This document shows, one piece after another, positions 15,977-25,018 of a stretch of DNA of 64,000 bases (within the stretch, counting starts at the first letter, position 1; each line of letters begins with the position of its first letter). Below the pieces are notes generated by a model that had not been told where the DNA came from, did not search any database, and saw only the letters and a list, made by a program, of their open reading frames with translations. Both the position numbers and the translations under genes were made by a program. Source of the stretch: Gp6-AA40 sp035293405 (GTDB taxonomy: Bacteria; Acidobacteriota; Vicinamibacteria; Vicinamibacterales; UBA2999). Location: contig DATDOE010000128.1 in the NCBI GenBank assembly GCA_035293405.1, forward strand, positions 54,637 to 118,636. The letters run 5' to 3'.

Positions 15977-18900
15977 ATGTGCATGACACGCATAGCCGCG
16001 ATCTGCGCGACGCTGACTGTTGTAGCGCCGTCTGTGGCCCTGCTGGGCAATGACGCCCGCAACGTCGTCTCCTTCGTGCAGTCGACGTCGCCGGCACCCG
16101 AGAGCACCACGCTCGACTCAGATCAGCCGATCGAAAGGACTTTGGCGCGCGGCGAAGAGCACCGGTATCAGCTGGCGCTCACGATCGGCGAGGTCGCCGA
16201 CGTCATCGTCGAACAGCGAGGGATCGACGTGACCGTCCAGCTTCGCGCGCCGGACGACAACGCCTTCGCGGACATCGACGACGAGAGTCAGTCACGCGGT
16301 CAGGAGCGGATCAACGTGTCGGCCGCGGTTGCCGGGACGCATATCGTTGTGATCACCGCGAGCCCCGGCGTCTTCGCTCCGGGCTCGTATGCGATTCGCC
16401 TGGCCGGCCGTCGCGCTGCCACCGCCGTAGACCTCGCCGGGCAGGATGTGCGGACGATGCGGACGAGCGCCGTGCAACTTTACGAACGCCGACGCACCGA
16501 AGAGGCCCAATCCCTGCTGGAGCGTGCGTTGATGATCGCCGAGCGCGTTGGGGGACCAGACGACGAGCACGTGGCCCGCATCGCCGCCGAGCTGGCAGGC
16601 GTCTATATCGACCTTCCGGATTTGATCCGAGCTGAGGCGTCGTACGAGCGCGCACTCGCGATCATGGACCGTAGGTTGGGCGCCGATCACCCGACGACGG
16701 CGTTCATCAGGTCACGGCTGTCACGGGTGTATCAACGGGCGGGACAGCGTCCCAAAGCCGAAGCGCTGCTCCGGCGGGCGCTCGAGGTCATTGAGAAGAC
16801 GTTGGGACCCGAGCACCTGTGGTTCGTGCGGTGCCTGGGGACGTTGTCCGCTCTTCGACACGACGCGGGAGACTTCGATCAGTCGGAGCAGATCGTCCGC
16901 CGGCAGATCGCGATTCTCGAGAGGATCGACTACACCGACAGCACGCTTTACGCCTCGCTGCTGAACAATCTCGGTGAACTCCTCACTCGCAAGCGGGACT
17001 ACATTCGGGCGGAGGATTTCCTCCAGCGCTCGGTGGCCGCGTATGACAAGGTGCGGGGACCCGATGAGTACACGCTCTCGTATCCGCTCACGAATCTCGG
17101 GATCGTGGCGCGCGAGCGGAAGAACTTCGCGACGGCCGAAACACTCTACCTGCGAGCCCTGTCCATCCGGCAGCGGCTCGTCGGTCTCGAGCATCCCGAC
17201 CTCGTCATCATCCTCAACAATCTGGCGAATATCCTTCTCGCGACTGGCCACTATGCCCGCTCGCTGGAGATGCACTTCTATGCGCTTCGCATCGGCGAGA
17301 AAGCGCTCGGCCCGTATCACCAGAACACGCTGCTGTCGGTCGGCAACATCGCACGGACGAGTGCGGCATCGGGTGACGTCGCCAGTGCGCTGACGTTTCA
17401 GAGCCGCGCTGATGCGATCATCGAACGTCAGCTCGGGCTCAATCTCGCGGTGGGCTCCGAGCGGCAGAAGCTCGCGTTCGTGCGCGGCATATCGGAACGC
17501 ACCGAGCGAACGATCTCCCTGCATCTCCGGGACGCGCCACGCGATTCACGCGCCACCGCGTTGGCCGCGCTGGTGCTGCTTCAGCGAAAAGGCCGCGTGC
17601 AGGACGCCCTCATCGACTCCGTCGCGGCCCTGCGGCAGCGGATCGGGAGCGCGGATGATCGGGGTCTGCTCGACCGGCTGCGGACCACGACCGCGGAATT
17701 GGCGCGACTCGCGCTGAACGCGCCCGCGACCGCGCATCCGGAAACGCGCCAGCAGGCCATCACGGCACTGGACACGCAACGGGAGCGGCTCGAAGCCGAG
17801 CTCGCGGAACACAGCGCGGAATTCCGCTCACAGATGCAACCGGTCACGCTCGAAGCCGTGCAGGCGTTGCTCCCCGATGATGCCGCATTGGTCGAGTTCG
17901 CGATCTTCCGGCCGTTCGATCCCAAGGCCGAACGAAACTCCGACGCCTACGGGCCACCGCACTATGCGGCGTACGTTCTTCGACGGCACACCGCGCCACT
18001 CGGCATCGATCTCGGCGGCGCCGCGGCGATCGATGATGCGATCAGCGCATGGAGGGAGACCCTTCGCGACCCGACGCGCGCGGATCTGAAGGCGCGGGCG
18101 CGTGCCGTCGATGCGCGCGTGATGCAGCCGCTGCGCGCCTCATTCGGGGACGCGACGCAACTGCTGATGTCGCCGGACGGCGAGCTCAACCTGGTGCCGT
18201 TCGAAGCGCTCGTCGACGAGCACGGGCGCTATCTGATCGAGCGATATGCGATGAGCTACCTCACGAGTGGCCGCGATCTCCTGCGGATGCAGAACGCGCG
18301 CGCGAGCACCGGCCCGCCTGTCATCTTCGCCAACCCCGTCTTCGGCGAGCCTGCGGCCACGAAGGTCGTACGGCCGACACCGAAAGCGGCGTCGCCACCA
18401 ACGCCGGGTGGGAGCATCACGACCGGCGACAACCTGGCGACCATGTACTTTGCGCCTCTTGCCGCCACGGCAGACGAGGCACGGGCCATCAAGACGCTCT
18501 TTCCGGACGCCGCGCTCTTCACTGGGGCGCGCGCGACGAGGCCGCGCTTCAAGGCGTGGCCGCGCCTCGCATTCTGCACATCGCCTCCCACGGCTTCTTT
18601 CTGCAGGATGGCTACATCGATGCCCAGCATCCACTACTGCGATCGGGGCTCGCGATGGCTGGCGCGAACCTGAGGCGCGACTCGCGCGAGGACGGCGTGC
18701 TGACGGCGCTCGAGGCGTCGAGCCTCAACCTGTGGGGAACGAAGCTGGTGACACTCTCGGCCTGCGATACCGGAATCGGTGAAGTGCGAAACGGCGAAGG
18801 CGTGTACGGACTTCGCCGGGCGTTCGTCGTCGCGGGCGCCGAGACCGTGGTCATGAGTCTCTGGGCGGTCAGCGATACCATCACCCGCGAGACGATGGTG

Positions 18901-19056
18901 GCGTACTACACAGGACTTCGAGCCGGTCTCGGGCGTCGCGATGCCCTTCGGCAGGCGAAGCTCGCGCTGCTGCGGCGACCGGCGCGACAACACCCGTTCT
19001 ACTGGGCCGGCTTCATCCAGTCTGGCGAGTGGGCCAACCTCGAGGGCACGCGCTGA
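15977..19056 (+). pseudogene. Secreted PPC-TPR-CHAT protease-like protein, interrupted by a one-base frameshift
   Basis: Read through the frameshift this is a protein of about 1027 residues: signal peptide (1-25), a PPC-like beta domain (about 40-150), tetratricopeptide repeats (about 160-480), a linker, and a C-terminal CHAT (caspase-HetF-associated) domain. Both CHAT catalytic residues are intact: His in ILHIASHGFFL and Cys in LVTLSACDTGIG. They lie after position 18538, where one G appears to be missing: the first frame runs into a tail of unrelated residues at 18673, while the next frame continues as EAALQGVAAPRILHIASHG. As sequenced, the protein lacks its catalytic site. No slippery heptamer is seen, so a real mutation or a sequencing error is likelier than programmed frameshifting. 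It is the third gene of the sigma/anti-sigma operon. Confidence 0.8.
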
Positions 19057-19114
19057 AAGATCTTGGACGCCTCTCTCCTATCGGTGCGTGGACATCACGA
19101 CAAGGGGAAGGGCT

Positions 19115-20446
19115 GTGCAGCTTTTTGCGACTCGACACCTGCTTGCAGTTTCTCTGATCTGTTGCGCAGTCACCGGTACCGCGCTGGCTCAGGATGTCGT
19201 CACCGTCGTCGGTGCGATTACGACGCGTGCCGACGGTGTCCCGGTTCCTGGTGCCGTGGTCTCGGTGGTGGGCGCCGACGCGAGCGGAATGACGACGACC
19301 GACGGGAGTGGACGCTATACGCTGCGGGCGCCGCGTTCGGCCGTGCGCGGCGACAGGCTTCCACTGAAGGTCGACGCGCTCGGCCTGGCGCCACAGCTGC
19401 TCGACGTTCGCGTCGACGCGACCACGCTCACGGTGGACGTGGCATTGACGCTCACATTCACCGAACAGGTCATGGTCGGATCGCGTGCGGCGGGGGTCGA
19501 GGCCGAGAAGGCCGTGCCGGTCGACGTCATCACGCGCGACCAGATCGCGTCGAGAGGCTACACCGAGATGGCGCAGGTCATTCAATCGCTCGCGCCGTCG
19601 CTCAACTTCCCGCGGCCGACCATCGCCGATGGGACCGACACCGTGCGGCCTGCGACGCTGCGCGGCCTGGGGCCCGACCAGGTTCTGGTGTTGATCAACG
19701 GCAGACGGCGTCACCAGAGCGCACTGGTGCACCTGAACGACAGCGTCGGGCGCGGGTCCACAGGCGTGGATCTGAACGCCATACCACTGTCGGCGGTCGA
19801 CCACATCGAAATCCTTCGCGACGGCGCGGCGGCGCAGTACGGATCGGACGCGATTGCCGGCGTGATCAACATCGTGCTGGCCAGCGGAGTGGCACCGCCC
19901 GCGGTGACATCGACGGTCGGCCGTGCGATCGGATCGTTCGCCGGGAATCAATGCTCGCCAGACGGGTTGAGTTGCCTCGAGGGGAGCCCGATCGACTTCT
20001 CAGACGGCGGCCTGGTCGATCTCGGAGGCTCGTGGGGAATCGCCGCCGGCAAGGGCAGCGTCACCGTGGCCGCGGGGTATCGACACCACAACCGGACGAA
20101 TCGCGCGTCGTTCGACCCGCGGGACCAGGTCGCCACCGGCGATGCCGGCACGAGCGCCGTCGCCCAGCCGAATCATCGGTGGGGCGACCCCGACACGCGC
20201 GACACGATGACGTTTGTCAACGCCAACGTGTGCCGCAACAACTCGTTCGCCAATGAAGCAATGATTGCGGCTGTTCGCGAGCTTCTACACCGGCCGAATC
20301 CACCGGGAGCTTCGTGGCTGATCTCGCGGCGCTTCTCCGCTTGTTCGAGTTGGGTCTCCGACGATATCGAGTGGGGTCGCGCGCGGGAGGTGGCGGCTAG
20401 AGAGCTCGATGAAGCGACGGAGTCGGAGATAGGGATCTGGTGCTAG
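19115..20446 (+). pseudogene. TonB-dependent receptor, truncated after the plug domain
   Basis: A signal peptide (LFATRHLLAVSLICCAVTG) is followed by a carboxypeptidase-like regulatory domain (about residues 30-115) and a TonB plug (PVDVITRDQIASRGYTEMAQ, TLRGLGPDQVLVLINGRRRH, ILRDGAAAQYGSDAIAGVIN). The first barrel strands follow (SVTVAAGYRHHNRTN). Homology stops near 20255 (FVNANVCRNNSF), after which about 60 unrelated residues run to a stop at 20446. A complete receptor would have some 500 more residues. The likely start is GTG at 19115 behind GGGGAAGG. The missing barrel makes this a non-functional remnant and marks a deletion junction. Confidence 0.8.
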
Positions 20447-20625
20447 TAGCCGAGGTCTTCAGGCTTCACCCATTCGATCTTGCCGTCGCGCTCGACGACC
20501 ACGGGCAAACCGTCCTTTTTGTGACGAAGCATGGCTTCGCGGACACCCCGCTTGAGAGCCTCGTCGACCACACGCCTGTCCTCGCGGAAGATGCGATTCA
20601 CGTCCTTGCACGCTTCGCTCTTCAT
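20443..20625 (-). CDS. Small antitoxin-like partner of the zeta-type toxin
   Basis: A 60-residue acidic/basic protein (MKSEACKDVNRIFREDRR at the start, WVKPEDLGY at the end) of a type I recognise as the companion of small zeta-like kinases. Its ATG at 20625 overlaps the TGA of the upstream toxin frame (ATGA, 20622-20625), so it was translated by coupling. The gene itself looks intact although its toxin partner has lost the ATP-binding end. Its stop is only a few bases from the stop of the truncated TonB receptor on the other strand. Confidence 0.6.
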   Translation of the reverse strand: MKSEACKDVNRIFREDRRVVDEALKRGVREAMLRHKKDGLPVVVERDGKIEWVKPEDLGY

Positions 20626-21068
20626 GCGGCTCCCTGCCCCCTGATGATGGCCCAGACCTCTGTATCGTAGACCCGTTCCGGCTGCAACTCCAGGCCCTCT
20701 GCGATCAGGGTGGGCTGCGGTCCAGAACTGTTGTACAGCACCCAGTTCGTCGCTACTGGCCGGTACAGGCCGAAGAAGTTGCGAACGCCTGCCGCATAAC
20801 GTCGGCGCACCACGTCGGCGGGAATATTGTGCCCGCCACTGCGAACGCGATCTGCCACGCGTTCGATTGCCAAATCCGCCGACGACAACCAGAGGAAGAC
20901 AAGATGAACCTCGTAGCCGGAAGCCCCGAGATCCCGGAGCCAAGGCGCGAACGTGCGGCTCGCAAGGGTCGTTTCGAATGCGAAGCTGAGGCGCTGTTCC
21001 GCCAACTCGCGCAGGCGCGACAGCATCACGCGGCCGGCGGCGATGGCCGCGGAGTCATAGCCGCGCAC
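20622..21068 (-). pseudogene. Zeta-toxin-like kinase, 5' truncated (Walker A lost)
   Basis: The 148 residues align with the middle and end of zeta-type toxins: AAIAAGRVMLSRLRELAEQ, LSFAFETTLASRTFAPWL, VHLVFLWLSSADLAIERV and GGHNIPADVVRRRY. Complete proteins carry about 50 more N-terminal residues with GPNGAGKST for ATP binding; these are absent, and an in-frame TAG lies just upstream. Without the P-loop it cannot phosphorylate UDP-sugars. The break is at about 21070, near the 18-base repeat at 21164. It is probably a decayed toxin-antitoxin module. Confidence 0.75.
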
Positions 21069-21163
21069 GCTGACGCGTGCGCGCTACCCCCGCGATGGTA
21101 CCCTAGGCTGTGGATCTCTCATCTCTTTCCGAGGTGCGCGGATCTCCAAGGCAACCGCACCAT

Positions 21164-21181
21164 CTAGACTAGCCCGCGATG
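21164..21181 (+). repeat. 18-base direct repeat, right copy
   Basis: CTAGACTAGCCCGCGATG, identical to 6976-6993. Here it covers the stop codon of the minus-strand gene at 21169-21933 and lies close to the broken end of the zeta toxin. Confidence 0.6.
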
Positions 21182-21933
21182 TCGTCGGACCCGGGTAGAC
21201 CGAGGAGCTTCCGATAACGGATGTTGATAAACCGCTTGGCGTGTTCGTCGACATTGGAAAGCAACGACCACATGACGCGCAGATCCACTGACGCCGGCAT
21301 CTCGACCGCGATCTCAAGCTCAGACATGATGCATGCATAGAACAGCATCGCTTGCGATATCACGTTGCTCTCAAGCGCTCCGGGCTCGTCGCGTTCGTCT
21401 GGCATGTTCGCAAACACAGCCATCTGAGCTGCCCTACTGCGCTGGTGCGCGTACGACGACAGGACGGAGTACCACAACCGACGCGCTTCCTCGAATAGCT
21501 GTGCACGGTTGCCGGTCAGTAAGGGCGAGAGCTCTTGTGCACCCTTCGCCTTTCTCGCGCGCGTCAGGTAATACGGCGTTGGCCACTCCGGAATCGTCCT
21601 CGGATTCCGTCGACTTGCGGCGTCGAGCTGCGCCCAGTCAGCTTGGATAACTAGATGGCCCTCTATTTGCGCGAGCCACTCTTGCCAGTTATCGCGCTGT
21701 CCGAATATCTCGCGCTGAACTTCGAGCTCCTCCCAGGCACGCCGATATCCGTCTGCAGCGAACTTCAGGAACGCACGACGTGTTGCCGTGAGTGCCATGA
21801 CATTTCCCAGCGCTTCCACGAGACTGCGAACGAGAACGGACGCCTGTAGTGGGAGCGTGTTGGGCCTGTCTCGTTCAGCGAGCAACAACGCGACTGCGTC
21901 ATACGTTGGCGTGTACTGAGCGCCAGCCCCCAA
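21169..21933 (-). CDS. Hypothetical helical protein (HEPN/DUF5677-like appearance), N terminus probably frameshifted
   Basis: A predicted 254-residue, mostly alpha-helical protein. Segments such as AVALLLAERDRPNTLPLQAS, FLKFAADGYRRAWEEL and LWYSVLSSYAHQRSRAAQM, and the late MLFYACIMSELE, recall proteins that describe a treated cell population or HEPN-type DUF5677 domains, but I cannot assign a family with confidence. The frame is open upstream to a TGA near 21985 and reads SEKWQLAARNYLDADLG before the first usable start (TTG, 21933). A coherent N terminus (MAKIVDSRRITPGGLVRR from 22127) lies in another frame, so one base may be missing near 21990. G+C is lower than in the flanks (57% in one counted row), suggesting acquired DNA. 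Confidence 0.5.
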   Translation of the reverse strand: MGAGAQYTPTYDAVALLLAERDRPNTLPLQASVLVRSLVEALGNVMALTATRRAFLKFAADGYRRAWEELEVQREIFGQRDNWQEWLAQIEGHLVIQADWAQLDAASRRNPRTIPEWPTPYYLTRARKAKGAQELSPLLTGNRAQLFEEARRLWYSVLSSYAHQRSRAAQMAVFANMPDERDEPGALESNVISQAMLFYACIMSELEIAVEMPASVDLRVMWSLLSNVDEHAKRFINIRYRKLLGLPGSDDIAG

Positions 21934-22400
21934 ATCAGCGTCCAGGTAGTTCCGGGCTGCAAGCTGCCATTTTTCAGATTGCGCTCAAGGTGCGTGCTCA
22001 CGTGGCGCCACGTCTTGGCAGCGGGTTCCTGAAAGCGTTTGTACGGAACACGTAGTCGAGATGGGACCACAACCCGCCGGACAAGCCCGCCGGGAGTGAT
22101 CCTTCGACTGTCGACAATCTTCGCCATGGTGGCTGCGGTACTCGGTGCAAGTGCAGGGTAGCAGAGCTACCCCAAGCCTTTCGAACTTCCTCTTCGAGCT
22201 TCCTCTGCAGCGTCTTCGCCCACGGTTTGTCATGCCGTTCCGTGACGCGGATCGACGGGTGCCCCAGGAGCACAGGCAGCCCTCGGAGCCTCAGGCTTGA
22301 CGACGCCGGGCTCGCCGAACGCGAGCGCTGCGCACTCGTCACCGTCGGCAGGCCCGAGCCTTTCTCGTGAATCTTTCGCCGCCATCTGGAGTCGTGCCTC
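21934..22400. other. Stretch with possible displaced N terminus and no other gene
   Basis: The minus-strand frame 22127 to about 21990 may encode the start of the helical protein just downstream (MAKIVDSRRITPGG, then RVPYKRFQEPAAKTWRHV). Beyond 22130 no gene is recognised. Confidence 0.35.
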
Positions 22401-22486
22401 GCGGTCACCATCGCCCGTCGCAACCGTACCGGAGAACCCGCTTCCCTCCTGTTGTTCGATGTCGATCATTTCAAGCAGATCGGCGC
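22401..22486 (+). pseudogene. GGDEF-domain fragment
   Basis: A short open frame reads ARRNRTGEPASLLLFDVDHF followed by KQIG. This is the unmistakable start of a diguanylate cyclase GGDEF domain, where DVDHFK carries the metal-binding aspartate. The sequence then leaves the family at once; the GGDEF signature loop and everything else are missing. It is a deletion remnant. Confidence 0.6.
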
Positions 22487-22567
22487 ACTGCATCCCAATC
22501 AGGATGGAGGCCTTCGGGCTCGCAACAGGGCGAGCACCCGGGCATCCACTAGAGAAAGGTGCGAGAG

Positions 22568-23131
22568 ATGATCAAAGTCGTAGCGCTGATGGTGCCCGCG
22601 GTCGCGGTTCTGGTCGGGCTGGGAACCAGCTGTCACGTTGGGGCGAGCCAATCTGACGTGCTCGCGAGATTCGAGGGCAGTACGGGGCTCATTCCGGTGT
22701 CGAGCGTGGCGCCGCCGCAGAACGGCGACCTGACGTTCGCGAACGTCGTGCAGAACGTCGTGCGTGGAGTGCCGCCTTCCGGCCAGCCGTGGAAGATCGC
22801 CGATCTCAGAGCGATCGTCCATACCGACGGCCGCATCAGGGTCGTCGGGCGCGGTCTGCTCCTCAACGGCGGCAACCTGATTGGGCAGAGTCTCGTCCTC
22901 AAGGTCTTCGCGACCGTGCTGTGCGACGTCACCCCTCCCTTCGTCCAGCATTCGACGAATCCCGATGCTCAACAGCTCGATCCCGTTCATCTCGACGCGA
23001 GCGGCAATTTTCGACTCGACGACACGTTGGATCCTGTGCCGTCGGCATGCGCCAGTCCCCTGCTTCTGATTCGAGGTCTCAACAACGGGGCGTGGATCGC
23101 AGCGGGGTTCCCCAAGGCGGATCGACACTGA
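22568..23131 (+). CDS. Exported hypothetical protein
   Basis: A 187-residue protein with a signal peptide (MIKVVALMVPAVAVLVGLGT, then a Cys at about 21 in GTSCHVGAS that does not form a clear lipobox). The mature part is beta-rich with segments RVVGRGLLLNGGNLIG and SLVLKVFATVLCDV and two cysteines (CDVT, SACASP) that could pair. I do not recognise a family. Start ATG at 22568 is preferred over the GTG at 22559, because the hydrophobic signal begins there and AGAAAGG lies 11 to 17 bases upstream. It converges on the PhnB-like remnant. Confidence 0.6.
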   Translation: MIKVVALMVPAVAVLVGLGTSCHVGASQSDVLARFEGSTGLIPVSSVAPPQNGDLTFANVVQNVVRGVPPSGQPWKIADLRAIVHTDGRIRVVGRGLLLNGGNLIGQSLVLKVFATVLCDVTPPFVQHSTNPDAQQLDPVHLDASGNFRLDDTLDPVPSACASPLLLIRGLNNGAWIAAGFPKADRH

Positions 23132-23156
23132 GGACCTTCAATCGGGAGACCCGGAG

Positions 23157-23406
23157 TCACGGAGTCTGCGGCTTCATGGCGAGGACCATCCACGACGTGC
23201 CGAACTTGTCTTTGAGCATGGCAAAGCGGACCGCACAGAAGGTCAGCGTACTGGATGGACTGTTCCCAGCCGGGCCAGGTGACAGGCTGGTCCGGCTGTT
23301 CAGCGCGCCGCATCATCATGGTGATCTCTCCGCCGAGATGTTGCTCGTAGAAGCGGAACGCCGCTTCGCAGTTGCCTCCGAAGTTCACGAACGTGTTGAG
23401 TCTCAT
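23157..23406 (-). pseudogene. PhnB-like VOC gene with internal deletion
   Basis: The N terminus MRLNTFVNFGGNCEAAFRFY with the following HLGGEITMMMRRAE is that of PhnB-like VOC proteins. Near 23245 the frame changes, and the remaining codons read FAMLKDKFGTSWMVLAMKP, the family's C-terminal motif. About 70 central residues, including metal-binding positions, are missing. It sits 15 bases after the sigma-factor remnant on the same strand; intact versions of these two genes often share an operon, and both carry internal deletions here. Confidence 0.7.
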
Positions 23407-23421
23407 GTCATCCCCTTCTCT

Positions 23422-24388
23422 TCAGTCGCACGCCGCGATCCGCTTCTCGAGAAAGTGTCGCTCCGCGGGATTGCGCGCGAGCGCGAGCGCGGCTCGAAAC
23501 GACTGGCGCGCGCCGCGGCGATTTCCGCGGCGCAGCTCCAGCTCGCCGAACGCGGCCGGATAGAACGGGTAGCTGGCGAGGCGGTCCCGATCGTCGATCG
23601 CCCGAAGCGCCTCGAGGCCGGGCTCGGCGCCGTCACGCTGCGCGAGCGCAATCGCGCGATTGAGCGCGACGACCGGCGAGGGGGCGATCGTCATGAGCCG
23701 ATCGTACAGAGACACAATCAGCGTCCAGTCGGTGTCCCCGAAAGACGAGGCGCTGGCATGCGCGGCGGCGATCGCGGCCTCGACGTGGTAAGCCGTCACT
23801 GCCGGCCCGGCTGCCGAGCGCTCCAGGAGCGCAAGCCCTTCGGCGACGAGTCGAGCGTCCCATCGCGATCGATCCTGCTCGAGGAGGGGATTCAGATCTC
23901 CGGCGGGATCGACGCGCGCCGGTAGCCTCGCCGCGTGCAGACACATGAGCGACGCCAGCGCCGCCGTCTCCGGCGAGTCGGCGGGAAGATACTCGCGCAG
24001 GAGTGAGGTCAGGCGCATCGCCTCGGTGCACAGGTCGATGCGGACCACCGACTCTCCCGAGGACCAGCGCGACCTGCGCCTCCTCCGACAGTCGCGGATG
24101 ACAACACGAGAACATCATCCGCAGCTGCTCGTCGCGAATGGTGTGCGCGGCGAATGCCTCCTCGACAACGGGCGCAATCGTCCACTCGGCCTCGAGCAGC
24201 CGGCCCATCTCCGGCGCATAGGTCCGCGCCGTCCGATCGCGCCGAATGACATCGAGCGCGCGGTTCTTCGCCGTCGCCATGAGCCACGCCGACGGGTTCT
24301 CCGGAAGGCCGCGGACCTTCCATACGTCGAGCGCTTTGCAGAACGCGTCCTGGACGACGTCCTCGGCCAGCGCCAGGTTGTGAACGCC
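23422..24388 (-). pseudogene. ECF sigma factor (SigI/DUF6596 type) with 5' and internal deletions
   Basis: The first segment (24388 to about 24059) encodes region 2: GVHNLALAEDVVQDAFCKAL, NPSAWLMATAKNRALDVIRR and MMFSCCHPRLSEEAQVALVL. Intact homologues continue with HLLCGF and the helix-turn-helix of region 4. Here the sequence jumps, with change of frame, to VVRIDLCTEAMRLTSLL, part of the C-terminal DUF6596 region, which then runs on to the end (LALARNPAERHFLEKRIAAC). About 80 residues, including the DNA-binding region 4, are gone. The first 20 or so residues are also missing, replaced by an upstream membrane-protein gene in the same frame. It is non-functional as a sigma factor. Confidence 0.8.
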
Positions 24389-25018
24389 GAAGAACAGCGG
24401 CCAGTTGAACGTCGCCGGCAGCACGTTCAGGACCGCATCGCGGCCATACGGCAGCGCCCGCCAGGTGTCGATCGTGAAGACGGCGAGCGCCAGCACGATC
24501 CCGACGGAGGCAAGCGCCCACGTCCAACGAGCGTCGGTCGCACCATCACCTGACTGCGTCGCGAGCGTGCCCCACACAATCATCACCATCGCGATACTGA
24601 CTGGCGCGAGCACAGGCCCCCACCATGGAAGCGGCAGCAGGAACAGGATGTCCCAGTCCAGCAGCGTCCTCGGCCAGCCCGAGATGAGGCGAAGGAAGAC
24701 GTAATAGAAAATGTCCCAGGCGCCGAAGGCGAGCGCCGCGTAACCGGCGCGGCGGCGCCACGTGCGCCCCGCAAGCACTCCCAGCGTGGCGATCATGACC
24801 AGGGTGGCCGCCTCGCGCCACAATTCGACGTTGCCCAGCCCTCCGTTCATCGGCAGCGGGTCTGCCTGGTACGGCTCGATCCGATCGACGAGTGCGCGGA
24901 TGTAAAACACGCTTGCGGCTTCAACCCAGGCCATCGCGATCGCGAAGGCCATGACGATCGCCCAGCGCGTTCGCTCCGAGAGGTGACCCTTCGACGGGCT
25001 CAGGGCAGGACCGGTCAT
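24389..25018 (-). pseudogene. Multi-spanning membrane protein, 3' end fused into the sigma-factor remnant
   Basis: About 210 residues with five or six hydrophobic segments (WAIVMAFAIAMAWVEAASVF, LWREAATLVMIATLGVLAG, AALAFGAWDIFYYVFLRL, GPVLAPVSIAMVMIVWGTLA, LASVGIVLALAVFTI). I do not know a function; homologues are unannotated integral membrane proteins. At FNWPLFF the frame passes without interruption into GVHNLALAEDVV of the ECF sigma gene, so the real end is lost and the open frame (stop at 23633) is a chimera. The start codon overlaps the IspH stop (ATGA, 25015-25018), which shows it was originally the second gene of an IspH operon. Confidence 0.65.

Noticed and set aside
18520..18560. 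Programmed ribosomal frameshift in the CHAT gene
   Set aside because: No slippery heptamer or following strong structure was found at the crossing point (GCGCGCGACGAGG); a missing base explains it more simply.
6976..21181. tRNA-associated integrative element with att sites
   Set aside because: No tRNA gene or integrase is visible at or between the repeats; only the direct repeat itself is reported.
22240..22460. Minus-strand reading resembling a GGDEF C terminus (TVATGDGDREARLQMAA)
   Set aside because: The similarity is short and weak, and it lies opposite a clearer plus-strand GGDEF start, so it is probably a composition effect.
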